Part shown: positions 10,766 to 22,203 of the stretch, piece after piece | How positions within the stretch are numbered: position 1 is the first letter of the stretch | How the letters are laid out: every line of letters starts with the position of its first letter | Origin: Diploptera punctata | Taxonomy: Eukaryota; Arthropoda; Insecta; Blattodea; Blaberidae | Length of the DNA stretch: 64,000 nt | Direction: 5' to 3' | Assembly: GCA_030220185.1 (NCBI GenBank) | Contig: JASPKZ010000420.1 | Location: forward strand, 496,001-560,000 | Position numbers and translations under genes: made by a program | The notes under the pieces: model-generated | What the model was told of the DNA's origin: nothing | Seen by the model: the letters and a program-made list of their open reading frames with translations, nothing else | Database searches by the model: none

Positions 10766-11165
10766 CTTTTTTTAAGCCCACGTTTCTCTTAACAGAGATT
10801 TAGGCGCTCTCCCCCTACAGGGAAGAATTTGAACCATACTAATTTAGTTACACTTGTTTTCGTATAGATGTAATTTTGAGTGGTCCGTGGTCAGCGTTCC
10901 GCCTCATACTGACATCTAGGAAACCAAGGTAGTACTAGGACGGGAAAATTGAGTAAATTTTGCTTAGAGGCCTTTCATTCAGGCTTAAGGATCTTTTACA
11001 GGCCTGAAAATCTTCAGACTCGGGACCCACGGCTTAAAGTCCCTCCCCGAGGACTTGCCCCTTGGATTTTTCCGTCCTAAAAAATCCATCGACCCCGGCC
11101 GGGTTTGAACCCGCGACCCTCGGGACCAGAGGCAAGGAGCATAACCACTAGTCCACCGCGGTCGA
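10766..11165 (-). repeat. tRNA-derived SINE S3 with 12-bp TSD
   Basis: The minus-strand head has an A-box-like 'ggtggactagtggttatg' and a perfect B-box ('gggttcaaaccc'). The body includes 'gaggccttt', 'actcgggacccacgg' and 'ccgtggtcagcgttccgcc'. A 12-bp direct repeat 'ttaaataagtaa' flanks it (10754-10765 and 11166-11177). The insertion point is the outer end of the right foldback arm, so the SINE post-dates that structure. Confidence 0.88.
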
Positions 11166-11379
11166 TTAAATAAGTAATATGTTTTGAAAACGTATAGTAC
11201 ATCTGTCTGAACACGCTCACTTGACCACTGACGTCACTGCAACAAAATCACGCCCAAAGCGAGCTGTTCAGCTGAGTATATAACAGCACAAGTTGCAATA
11301 CATTGTTTCGAGGTTGTTCAACTTCTAAATGTTTAGTAGGCCTACTTATTTCTAATTTTTTACACATTATGAAATTAAA

Positions 11380-11727
11380 GTCCACCGCTGTGGTCTCGAG
11401 GTAGCGTGCTGCCTTGTCACGCAGCGGGCCCGGGTTCGATCCCCGGTCGGAGCAGTTTTTCTGTGTGAGGTTTTTATCGGGGTTTTTCCTCACCTGTAAG
11501 ACAAATGTCAGGAAAACATTAAGGCCCAAACGGTCCCCGAAATCATATGGCCATCAGCATTCTTATCATTATCATCCTTATCATTTACATCATCATCATT
11601 CGTCACCGGTGTAGAAAGCAACGGGAAGCTACCATACGTACAATTCCCTAGTAAAGCTGCAAGCATAGCATGAAAATGCTATGATTGCAGTGAAGAACCT
11701 GCCTTCGGGTAGAATTACTATCAATGA
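11380..11727 (+). repeat. tRNA-derived SINE S1, short form, with TSD
   Basis: Head 'gctgtggtctcgaggtagcg', B-box 'gggttcgatcccc', then 'tgtaagacaaatgtcagg', the family signature 'ggtccccgaaatcatatggc', a variable (ATC)n block, and a 3' block with 'aaagcaacgggaagctacca' and 'agcatagcatgaaaatgc'. The direct repeat 'atgaaattaaa' flanks it (11369-11379 and 11728-11738). Related copies are at 25590 (-), 32570 (-) and 51388. Confidence 0.88.
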
Positions 11728-11739
11728 ATGAAATTAAAA

Positions 11740-12559
11740 GTTACCAATGTTTATGTTAATTTCCTTATTTAAGTTTAAATTTATTAGCTTTAGTGGTCGT
11801 TGAACTTCGAACGTTCTATTACTTAATTTATTATTTACACAGTACAAAATTAATTTGCTTACAAGGAAGTAAAAACATATTAATCTTCTGTTCATGTCGT
11901 CCCTTGACGGTTTATTATTCACTTCATTCAACTTAAGTCAGTGAAATATGTTCACTTAATGATACATCTTGTTTTCATCCTCAACTAATTAGGGACAAGA
12001 TCCGTATATAATACAACTGAATAGTATCAAGTTGTCGGGGAAACTTCTCCTTCTTTGTCAAAAATAAAACGAAAGAAAGTAAATAGCTGATGTACCATTC
12101 AGAAATCTAGTTGATTCTTAGGAATAAGAAAAAAATATCTTACTCTGTCTGTAATAAAATTAAGTCTGTCTAATTCTTATTCTCAGTTCAGTTTTAAGAT
12201 ATTTCCCTCCTCAATTTCACTTTACAACAGCGAACACCTCCCAGACACAAAATATATCAAATACTATGTTTTCAGAAATGCAGAATGCGAACTTAGCACT
12301 AGTGGTGCGTGTTGAGATGTTCTCAATGCTTCCTATAGCAGAATTATTTGCTCCCATGTGGCGCGACAGTTGATACTATCACTCAATCAGGACTACTGTC
12401 TAATTGTATCTCTCAGATTTATATATCTGAGGGATTTCTAAACCCTTCATGAAAGTCTAGTTATACTATATTTTTTGTTGTTATTGTGAATTACATATTG
12501 TAATATATTATGTGCTGTTCATATTATAAGCGAGTAAATCATTGTGTTGTTGAATGGCT
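11740..12559. other. AT-rich, nothing recognised
   Basis: No ORF with recognisable content, no RNA gene, and no copy of the families seen elsewhere in the window. Confidence 0.4.
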
Positions 12560-12905
12560 TTTTTCCACCATTGTGATCTCTGGGTGAAATTGTTGCCTTT
12601 ACATAGCCCGCCCGAATTCGATCTCCAGTCGGGCTAGTTTCCTGGGTGAAATTTCGTCCTCACTTACAGGACAATTGTAAAGATATATTATGCCCAAATG
12701 GTCCCCGAATATTATCTGGCCATCACAATCAACGTCTAAATCATATTCGCCTTCTTTAGTATGAATCAGTGATTGGGGAGGTTTCTCTTAAATGTTCGTG
12801 TTGTCTCGGAGGTGACCCTAACATTGAGCTGATCATTCATTCAGAGACGACTGCCATATCTTTGAGTGTAGTTAAAAATTATGTCTGTGATCCAGAGTTA
12901 AAAAT

Positions 12906-12961
<56 letters not shown>

Positions 12962-13069
12962 AAGTCTTAAAGCAGATATTCCGTTAAGTATAATAAATTT
13001 GCGGATAATGAACCCGAGTGATATGGGCAGTGTAATTATCCTACAAAGGGAGTGGTTAAATTAAGGCAA

Positions 13070-13080
<11 letters not shown>
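12560..13080 (+). repeat. SINE S1-long with (CT)n expansion
   Basis: Same block order as 4583-5020: decayed tRNA-like head, 'ggtccccgaatattatctgg', 'cttaaatgttcgtgttg', 'ggtgaccctaacattgagc', then a (CT)n run at 12910-12960. After that comes the distal block ('gatatgggcagtgtaatta', 'ggttaaattaaggc'). The (CT)n run replaces the 'tcctctcctga' segment of the 4.6 kb copy, suggesting local expansion. A (GA)n run at 13070-13109 follows immediately. Confidence 0.7.
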
Positions 13081-13112
<32 letters not shown>

Positions 13113-14029
13113 AGATAGAGTAGTAACATTTTATATCAAAAGTTTGATTATCAGTGTTAGAAAACTAGCATGAAATAATCTACCTTTTGATAACTTATTT
13201 GGCTACATAAGGGATACACTATTATAGTTTTAATATGTCTCGTCGTTAAAAAAATCTCTTAATTATTTTTGCTAAAGTTGATGTCGTTGGATTGTTTGAG
13301 GGTAGGTGCAGACCCTATTCTTAGGAAGCCCATGAGGAAATCTTGGTGAATGGACGAACTAAAACTCGCTAAATCTAATACAATTTATTCAACACATAAA
13401 TATCCTTGGATCCAACTGAAATGTTTGGATTAAAGTGACGGTTAAAATCTTTCGAGCAGAACTAACCATTCCTTATACAGTTAAACTATAAATCTAATTT
13501 CAATTCGAAGTAATATTATTTAGTTCACGCTGGCTAATTATAAATCACTATTAGGAGTTATATTCCTCACTTAGGAATTATTATATCTTTTTCGCCTATA
13601 TTTAATTTATGGCTATGACGGACATAATATATTAACGATTAAACAAGGATTTCATTTCTTATTGACTACTTTTATAAGCACTGGAATATATTTAATCTTG
13701 AACTTCACTGCTTATATACTTTCAAATCGTCGTAACTATACTTAGTGTCCTCTTCACACTTTCGAGGTTAGCTTTCACGCTATGGTAGAAGCATGTTGAA
13801 TGTCCGAAATTTAAAGATGACTACATTTTAAAATAATTTCTAAGAAACATTTTTATTAAATAATTTATATCGATCTTTGTTTCTAATGATGACCACTTTG
13901 AAATTTGATAAATTTCAAACAAAAACAGTTATAGCATCAAATCTAGAAGTATATGACAATATACAGTTGCAGCATTTAAGACAAAGAATAAATTTCAGTA
14001 TTGCTGAGACTCCAACTGTTGGCCATCAC
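13081..14029. other. (GA)n then AT-rich DNA
   Basis: (GA)n to 13109. Nothing else was recognised. The nearby (CT)n at 12910-12960 and this (GA)n are complementary and could pair. Confidence 0.4.
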
Positions 14030-15010
14030 AACAGGTAGTGCCATCCTCTATGGATATCAGTGCTCCTACAGCTGGAGCAGAGGCTCGACCCTCCCGAGTG
14101 TCGTCAATAAGGACAGAAACCCTCACCAATTACTGTAATTGGTTACGGGGATCTATTCCGCACGAATAGAGAAATTAAATTGCAAATTTGTAGAGAACTC
14201 AAAGTTGTCAATACACTCTGCGCTATTACGCATCCTCATTGGATGTCTATCCTAAACTTAATCAGTACTTTAATTACCTTAAAAATGAATATTATACTTA
14301 TCGGCTTAAGAAGGAGCTCTCATTGAGGGTGGTGTTAAAGAGGCTCCCCTAAAGTACCCTTATTGATGAGATTAAAGAGGAAATACTCTATTTGGGGTTC
14401 CCTCTCAAATCCGTATAACAAATTATTAGGACGGAAAATAATTTGGCAGAGCCCATTCCTATCTTTATTTTAGAGCTGGAGAATACCTCTACAGCTAGTG
14501 AAATTTATAATCTGAGACGCCTTTTATACACAGTTGTAGCTGCGGAGCCTTAAAAACCAAGGTCTGGCCTTAGACAGTGTTTTAGGTGCCAGTCATTCAA
14601 CTATACCACCACTGGCTATAACCGGATTTCCCGTTTTGTTGTCTGTGCCGAGGCTCCAACCATAAAGACTGTCAGGTTAAGGTCGAGGCACAGAGGAATA
14701 CTAGAGTGCTTAATTGCGCTATCTGCGGAGAGAATGATCACCCTGCCTCCTATCGTGGCTATCCACCTTTTGTGGCAGCCAAAGATTCTTTACCAATGGG
14801 CCAAAGAGCCCAGTACATCCAAACCTGTTCAACCTCAAGCACGTACCTTCACTTCGGTAAAGGTAAAATCACCCATCCGCTACACTCAAGCCTTACATGC
14901 GCAAGCAATGCTCCAGCACATCTAATCCATGTTGACTGGATTACAGAGTATCCCATGGATCATCTCGTTGATTTATGTTTTTCTACAGAAATACTTCCTC
15001 TCATGGCCTA
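14030..15010 (+). pseudogene. Jockey-type ORF1 (zinc-knuckle nucleic-acid-binding) relic
   Basis: Several frames must be joined. The upstream part carries 'YFNYLKNEYYTYRLKKELSL' and 'IKEEILYLGFPLKSV', resembling the Gag-like central domain of Jockey-group ORF1. From 14575 a CCHC region is recognisable: 'QCFRCQSFNYTTTGYN', 'FVVCAEAP', then in another frame 'HKDCQVKVEAQRN' and 'LNCAICGENDHPASYRGYP', the usual ORF1 ending before ORF2. Several knuckle positions are mutated, with Tyr where His or Cys is expected. Intact relatives package the element RNA. It may belong with the RT relic at 1725-2765 as a family, but nothing ties the two copies together. Confidence 0.75.
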
Positions 15011-15329
15011 CTAATTAATCTGTTCGATGTTATTTCGCCTAGAATAGCGAGGCTCATTTTACACTATTCGGCTGTCCGATTTTCGGATCGACGGCAGTGC
15101 AGTTTCTAACGCCCTATCCTTAAGTGACAGCGTCCCCCTTTTAACCCAACTATCGACTCCTTAGGCAAAATATATCATTCCGTCATTTGGCTAGTACAGC
15201 GATGTAAAACATGAGCTCCATGGACAGTGCGCTCCACTGGACAGGTAACGCTACAGGGTGACTTGGTTCAATTTCACTCGTCAAACGCAGAGATTAGTAT
15301 GACTATGTCCAGCATGGAGACCTTGCGAG

Positions 15330-15810
15330 AATCAAGCCTTCGTATTTGTTCGGCACAGAATATCTCTCTCAATTTTGAAACGGTTAAATTAGCTAAGTGG
15401 ATGAAGAAACAAAACAAAAACATAAAAATCGCCTTTAATACGTATAACAAACTCAACAACAACGTATCAAACAAAATTGAGGTAACAAATAAATACTAAA
15501 ATAAAGGCGTTTATAAACTAAAGTACAACAATTACAAGTTTTACATCGGTAGAACAACATGAAATTTTAACACAAAATACACTGAACATTAAAAAGATTA
15601 ACAACGAACAAAAATCAGGTTTTGCCAAACATATACTAGAAATGGGTCATCAGTTCATCAAAATCGATAATATGATATCAATATTACACAGAGAGAATAA
15701 CAACAATAGGATTAGCATCCTAGAAGACATAGTAATTTTAAACGAACCTGAGAATACAGATTTGCTCAACAAGAACACGCCTGCAGACCTGAACCCTTAG
15801 TACAACTTAT
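15330..15810 (+). pseudogene. Penelope-like element GIY-YIG endonuclease relic
   Basis: After a linker ('AFNTYNKLNNNVSNK') and one stop, the frame reads 'KGVYKLKYNNYKFYIGRTT', which has the GVY...YIG core of GIY-YIG nucleases. After a stop and a frameshift come 'FNTKYTEH', 'SGFAKHILEMGHQF' and 'RISILEDIVILNEP', matching the order of conserved blocks in the C-terminal endonuclease of Penelope-like elements (YIGRT, KH..H, LE.). The reverse transcriptase that should precede it is not recognisable upstream, so this is a 3' fragment. Confidence 0.8.
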
Positions 15811-18699
15811 ACAACAACATTAGTATCAGTTGAAATGCACAAGATGAAACATGGTTTTGAAGGAGTTCATAATTTTAACTATTTGACGAAGTTTTCAAAC
15901 AGAACTTTATTTTAGTTGAGGACGGCTGGTTTGTCAGGTACTAATTTAATATTTTTAATATTAACTTAGTAAAATAAAACGTCAAGTGCCCAGTAAGAAT
16001 GCCCTGAAAAGAGGTGATTTATTTTCCTACAGTAGGAGTAATAAATTACCCACTTATTTTTTTGCTGTACCAAGAAATATTGAATCATGTTTGTTAAAAT
16101 GGTACAGAAATACATGAACATGTTAAACGTTTTCTCATCTGTTGTTTTGTTGGTTCTGAATGTTTTGTTTAGGTAAAAAATTAATATTCCAGATTAAAAT
16201 ATTTTGAGGTATTATTTAACACTGTAAACCAGTTAATAATGTCCATTAATAAATGTTTCACATCTGTTTGTGCGTTGTTTTATATTTCGATTCCTCCTGT
16301 CATAAGCGTTCGTGACAATGGTAAGCTTTCGTACAGGTCCCGCCGGAGAAGTAGGAAGGGGTACAAATACCTGCTCCAGACTTAGTACCACGCTCCGCAC
16401 AGAACATGGAGCTCTGAACTATGACATGGTTGGGCTAGTGTTAAATATCCACAACACATCTCGATAGCCACAAAGGAACTAGAAAACTTTTAGACTTCAG
16501 TATGCAGCACACTGGGTGAGCCCGTCACCGTCAGCCACAAACATACCATAATATACTTCAGCCATCAGGATTAAAGATACTGTAATTAAAATATTCGTTG
16601 AGAATTCAGAAACACAACCAATTCTTAAATAGTTTATAAGTAAATTCATACACAATAATGGCCTAAAATAATCATCTTGACAATCTGAATTATTTGCTTT
16701 TATATTAAATATTTTATATTCATTATTAAGATGTTTTACTTAAATAACTAGTACTTAAAAACACAATTGTCAATAAAATTATCAACAACTAAAGTCTTCT
16801 GCCTCAATGTATTGTAAAAAATCTCATACCTCTACGTATGAAGACTTACAGTCGGTATTTTAAACGTATAGTAAATTTGGTGATATATATAGGCTACATT
16901 TTGATCGCCTAACTCATCTTCTACAAATCTCCAATAACTTTTACTGGTTCGTTAAAAGGCATTAATTTTTATGGCTTTTTGCATCCCAGTATTACGGAGG
17001 GAACGATAGACCACACCATTGACTATTTTTATACGTGGTCAATATATCTAGTTTTATATACAAGAAATAAGCATGTACTTGGTTATCCCAATAGGCGATA
17101 TCTAATGGCAGATTTGTGCCAATCTAAAAGTGACAGGAATTCTAACAGGAATACAGTCAAGTTAAACAAAATGCCTCTCTTTATCTAAGAGTGGGATAAT
17201 ATATAGCAGGAGAAAATCTGAAAATCTACCACTTGTTGATGTCGCCAAAATGATTTTGCCCTCATTCCATATAAAACTGGAGTTAATGGAAATATTTGTC
17301 GAGGTGATGGGCAAATCAAGAGTACAATTCAATATTTAAGAGGAACATTCCAGAAGTTCAATGAGGGAAAACTAAAGTAAGGCATTTTTATAGGCCTCAT
17401 AGGCCTACATGTGATCTGTTGATGATTCTATATTCGAGAGAACTCGAATTTCCGTTCAAAAAATCTAGCTTCTTTAATTTGAATGTTTCAATTTTCTAGG
17501 AAACTATTGACAATATGTTTAAAGACATCTTATGGAATATTGTTTGAGGTTTTTCAAGATACGGGGATGTAATATGTCCCTTATGATTCAGTTTCTTCAT
17601 TCTCGCCTGGATTTCTTTCCATCGAACTTGAGTGACGTAGACGATGAGCAAGGAGAAACGATTTATTAGAAATATAAAAGCAATACAATGGGAATCAGTA
17701 CTGATAGTGCTTGATTATTACTTCTAGAAACTATCACACAAGTTTGGGAGCCAACGTATTGGCGTAAGTCAGCGATTCTAAAGATTTCCAGAGTAGTAAA
17801 AGATCCTTAAATCTGAAAAAGAGGCCTCTAACAAAATCACCGATCTAAAACATCCTAGTAATACCTTAGTTGCCTGCTAGAAGGCTCATTGAGTCGGTGT
17901 GTTGATCGCAATGTCACTCATGACATCTTTGGGCAAATGAAGTAACTAAAATGAACTTGGTGTATAAACTCCTGACGAAGGAGAGGCTGTCACTCAACAA
18001 TGATCACTTAATCACAATCAGAAAGAAGTTTTGAAACCTGAGAATTTTTCGGTACTTATTTAAAATTTTATAGCAATCCAATGACAATATTACGATTTAA
18101 AAAAATGGTTTCATTATTTTTATCATATATGTATTGGGTTAAGTAAATTGATTGATTCCAGCATTATAATGCAAAAAAAAAACACTCTTAAAGCTAATCC
18201 CAAATTAACAGCAGTATACTATAGCTTATTCGAAATATTAGGAGATGTTCTTTATATATATCACCTATTAGGTGATATATAAAAACGAAGTTCAGATTCG
18301 AGGTAACTACATCAAAATAAAATAAATATTTTTTTATTCCTGAGATGGACAAAAGACCAACAATGTAATATAAAAGTCCTACATGCGGGAACTGTGCAAA
18401 CATACAGAATTCCTCAGCAAGTCGGATATATGGACCCAATCTGTGCTACATAACGGAATACATCATTATTTTGTTAATTAAAGAACCTCGATGATGGTTC
18501 GAAATTATTATAAAGTACATATCCGCACATTCTGTTCTTTTAGAGAATTATAAATACATGGAGATATTAAGGTCGTTGTCATGAATACATTTTTGAAAAA
18601 AACAAATCATTGATCGTATCTAGTGGACACCGATAATGACGATGACAATAATAATTATATATATAATGCTATATGTTTGTGTATGTGTTTACGGAGAGT
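15811..18699. other. No gene recognised
   Basis: AT-rich with scattered short ORFs (16979-17188, 18194-18439) that have no recognisable domain. A possible RT-like trace around 17740-18050 was too weak to call. Confidence 0.35.
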
Positions 18700-19854
18700 T
18701 GTTCACGATTCCTGGGGACAAGTTTCCTGCTTATGAAAACCCGTGCGTTCGATTGGATGGCCTTGGACCCTATCTATCGCTCTGCAACAGAGTTTTCACT
18801 GCAGAAGTGCTTTATGATGAACACCGATGTCGATTTTGGACCACTCCTCCTTGCAGGCTTTCCATAGACCTTCAATAGAGCGTGGTCTCATATTTCCAAG
18901 CGCCATTTTTAGGAGACCAAACGCACAAAAATTCATGGGCGCAGCATCGGGGAACTTGACAGGTATTTCACTGAAGGGCAGTGAATGTATTCCAGTTGTC
19001 GGCTCCATTGTCTTCATGAACCGGCGTGTAGCAGCGAGGTTTGGCTTGACGTTTTGTCCTGATGGATCCAGACGTAGAGAGAAGGTATCTCAGAGGTATA
19101 AATTAGTGACAGGGCATTCCTTTGGTAGTTGCCATTGTAGCAAAATCCTGCAATTATCAGGAAGCTGGATGAATAGTCGATATACCACTTTTCAATTTTT
19201 TTTTTTCACCTCTTGGACGGTAAAAAATTGCTCGCGGCTTATTTATATACATATGCCTCATCTAAAGTCACTATAAACTTGCATTTATCACCCGCAAGAT
19301 GGCGTTCATAGAGCTTTCTACTGTTAGTGCGCCTTTCTGCACTGTGTAGGAGCTTGTGAGCCCTGCTTTTATGTCGCTTTTCTAAGTTAAAATTTTTGTT
19401 TATTATGTTGTTCACGGTTGCTAGAGAGACCCAACTTCACTGCTATTGCTCATTGGGTGACCGAATTGTTTCCTGACACAAGAGATTAACCTTCCTGACG
19501 GGGTACGGCTTGTAGCAGGCTTAGGGTGTGCTTGTTTTTCCCCTTATGAATCAATCCCAACGAATTTTACCTTTTTTTGTTAAGAACTGAGTAAATCCCA
19601 TTCCTGAATATTGAAACCACGCTTCTTGCACATTTCGATGATAGAACTATAACTGTAATTAGCGTCGAAAAGGGATGTTAAGTATCCCTCCCAGAAAGGA
19701 TCGATTTTCCTTGACATACGAACGAACAAACCAGATTCGAACACTGTGGCAGGTAGCACTCGAGTGAATGAACATGTGCTGTTGTGGGGAGCATCTCTGC
19801 GTAAACAGTAGTGACATCATCACCTTTCAATCGTGTCCCCAGGAATCGTGAACA
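18700..19854 (-). mobile_element. Tc1/mariner-related DNA transposon relic (1.16 kb)
   Basis: 21-bp perfect inverted ends, 'gttcacgattcctggggaca' plus a leading t, lie at 18700-18720 and 19834-19854. The minus strand, read through many stops and shifts, gives a transposase: 'RKIDPFWEGYLTSLFDANYS' (N-terminal HTH-like), 'IVTLDEAYVY' (first catalytic Asp region), and 'FPDAAPMNFCAFGLLK' (region of the third acidic residue), ending 'IEGLWKACKEEWSKID'. The HDG-type second Asp block is not clear. The element sits in GT-rich DNA and has no clean TA duplication. Confidence 0.8.
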
Positions 19855-19860
19855 TCCCAA

Positions 19861-20725
19861 GTATATGTGTGTGAGTATGTGTGAGTGTGTGTATGTGTGT
19901 GCATGCGTGGGTGTTTGTGTGCGACTTCGCGCGTGTATGTGCATATGTGTCTTGTGTCTTTGCTGTTAACGCTATAACGTTTTTGTTTTTTTTTTGGAAC
20001 CAAACTTGCCATATGTACATATTTCAGTTTATTCGTTAACTAGCACAATCGGGCTATTATGAATTTTGTACTAACCTTAGCGACATTTTTAAATAGTTCC
20101 ACCGGCCGCAATTTTAGACTTTTCTTATCAAAACTCAGTATACGCTATTGAAATGAAACGAGAAAGGTATTCAGCAAGTAGCAACATTCGATTATCAGAT
20201 GAAAAATATTAATAAAGGAAGAACATTTATTGTTATTTCATTATTTTCAATCATTATATTTAATAACTTTCTAGGACTATTTCCATACGTTAAGAATTTA
20301 CCAGAAACCCGAAATTTAAAACTAGATGTCGCATCTACCATATTTAGTTTTTTCGGAATACATACAATTTAATTGACAAAAAGTATGTACTATAAAGCTG
20401 CGATATTGGATCATTTATTTATTTATTTATATAGTACATAAATAAATATTGGATCATAAAACCGATTTTCTGATGATTTAATTTATTTTACGCAGTTTCT
20501 GCTTGTCGGAGTTTCAGAAGGGGAATCTAAGGAATATAATAGACCTACAACTAGTGTTATGAAGGTATTTAATGTATCGATATATTACTAAATATTTTTT
20601 TTTAATCTCATTCTATAATATGACATAGTGTAAAGTAAAATGTGAGAGTTAATTAAGGAAGTGAATACTTTTATAATTTTGGCAAAGGGATTGCGGATAT
20701 GGAGTCCTAAATCATATTATTTAAT
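19861..20725. other. GT-rich run then AT-rich DNA
   Basis: An imperfect (GT)n tract at 19861-19960. The remainder has no recognised feature. A short inverted repeat ('tttatttatatagtacataa') lies at 20415-20450. Confidence 0.4.
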
Positions 20726-20745
20726 TTTGAAGAGAAAAATTATAC

Positions 20746-20818
20746 GCTCAGACCGGGACTTGAACCCGGGACCCTTGGTTCTCTAGACCAAGTGCTCTAC
20801 CAACTGAGGTACCTGAGC
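20746..20818 (-). tRNA. tRNA-like unit, left palindrome arm (probably not a working tRNA)
   Basis: Identical to 20939-21011 on the opposite strand and transcribed away from the palindrome centre. A TTTTT run lies about 5 nt beyond the 3' end, as a Pol III terminator would. Confidence 0.5.
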
Positions 20819-20938
20819 AAGTACCGATCTAAACGCAAATCCTTATCTATATACATTGTAATTCCCGTCCACCAAATGCATTTGGTGGACGGGAATTACA
20901 ATGTATATAGATAAGGATTTGCGTTTAGATCGGTACTT

Positions 20939-21011
20939 GCTCAGGTACCTCAGTTGGTAGAGCACTTGGTCTAGAGAACCAAGGGTCCCGGGTTCAAGTC
21001 CCGGTCTGAGC
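20939..21011 (+). tRNA. tRNA-like unit, right palindrome arm (probably not a working tRNA)
   Basis: The acceptor stem GCTCAGG pairs with TCTGAGC. The T-arm (CCGGG-TTCAAGT-CCCGG) and B-box are perfect. The A-box region 'tacctcagttgg' has one base breaking the D-stem. The anticodon arm is best drawn as a 6-bp stem with loop CTAGAGA, which would place AGA in the anticodon position, but a serine tRNA should have a long variable arm and this has none. A Pol III-transcribed SINE-like or tRNA-derived unit is more likely than a translating tRNA. Confidence 0.5.
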
Positions 21012-21031
21012 GTATAATTTTTCTCTTCAAA

Positions 21032-22070
21032 TATGATTTATCCATCATTGAGATGTACGAAATCAATAATAATATTATTTAATGTTTCTTGGAACGCTGT
21101 TAGTGATAAAAAATAGATGAAGAAAATAAAATTCAGCTTTATTTTAACACAGACCTATACTTAAAATACTGTTCAATATCATATGATCAGCTGTTGCAAT
21201 ACACTATGCAAGTTTTATCACTTTCCTTCGTAACTATCAAAGAACGTTCTTTGACAAAGAACTTTGTAAAGAAAATATTTACCGGACTTCCTCTAAATGC
21301 AATTTTAGAGATCGTAGAATTAGACATCCATTCTAAATAAATACCTAGAGAGGCCACATTAAATTTAAAATAGGAAGCAAATATGAAAAATCATTCGTGT
21401 TGCTATATGCAAATCTAAGCAGATTTCAAATGATACAGTAAAACCCAAATTGCTAACATACGTACATAATTAGCAACATTATATGGAAATAAAAGCTTTA
21501 AATTACATGACAGGATTTTTATAAATGATAGAATTTAATATTTGCTCTAAATATATATATAGAATTCAAAATAGGACGCAGAAATGTATGATCATATGAG
21601 TTTCTATGCAAATCTAAGCATGCGTGAAATGATAGAAGTCTAAAATTCCTAACATATGCAGACATTAATAAAAATTAATGGGAAATAAAAAAAAAACTTC
21701 TTCAAATTATATGAATGGGATCTTTTCAACTCTACATCACTGTGTTTCGTGATTAGTTGAATGAATTCCTAAAAAAAGTCAAGGCGTTGAAATATTGATA
21801 AAGCAACTTTATATCTAAACTAACTAATTAACTCACTGGTACCATTGAACTTGTAGATATTACGCGTTTAAGAAGTAAGTGCAGTTGTTGACGGAGGGCA
21901 CTGCAGTCGTGTTTATACAGGAATAGAACACGTGACACTGCTATCTATGAGCGCAGAGGGGAATGGGACGTGGGACGCTGACAGTATACACTGCCTTGTG
22001 TGACGTCACGTGTAGCAAGAAACAGAGCTTCGTAATTCTTCCGCCTGCAAAGACATTTTGAATGACTAAT
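21032..22070. other. AT-rich, nothing recognised
   Basis: No coding or repeat feature could be supported. GC content rises between 21880 and 22060 without a recognisable gene. Confidence 0.4.
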
Positions 22071-22203
22071 ACATGACCGCGCGGAAATAAGATCTCCACA
22101 CATCCCTATCCTGAGCTAATATATTCCAACCTTTCCTTATATAATTTATTTCCTCAAATCATGAATAATGGTATTTTTGATCTACCTACTGGGCGCTTTC
22201 CTT
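22071..22203 (-). pseudogene. LINE-A 3' fragment, decayed
   Basis: Matches the last ~160 bases of LINE-A coding sequence in reverse ('catgaccgcgcgg', 'catccctatcctgagctaat', 'ctactgggcg'), with substitutions and a deletion where 'ctcccacctcatccttgg' stands in the 34 kb copy. The short ORF reading across it on the other strand is not meaningful. Confidence 0.75.

Larger units (their letters stand above)
20726..21031. repeat. Perfect 306-bp palindrome with two divergent tRNA-like units
   Basis: Every base of 20726-20878 pairs with 20879-21031. The centre reads 'ccaccaaatgcatttggtgg' with no spacer. Each arm carries a 73-nt tRNA-like sequence reading outward, followed by 'gtataatttttctcttc'. 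Homology continues a little further outward with an 8-base indel ('atatgattta' on both sides). The identity of the arms implies either a very recent origin, strong gene conversion, or a foldback artefact of sequencing or assembly. Confidence 0.93.

Noticed and set aside
17740..18050. Possible Jockey-like RT trace ('YWRKSAILKI', 'VVKDP')
   Set aside because: Only a few scattered residues match and the order of motifs could not be confirmed in any frame.
18827..19276. 149-codon plus-strand ORF
   Set aside because: Antisense to the Tc1/mariner-related transposase relic on the minus strand. No domain of its own.
20746..21011. Two functional tRNA genes
   Set aside because: The six-pair anticodon stem, the D-stem mismatch and an anticodon that does not fit the tRNA class make a working tRNA unlikely. 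Kept only as tRNA-like units at moderate confidence.
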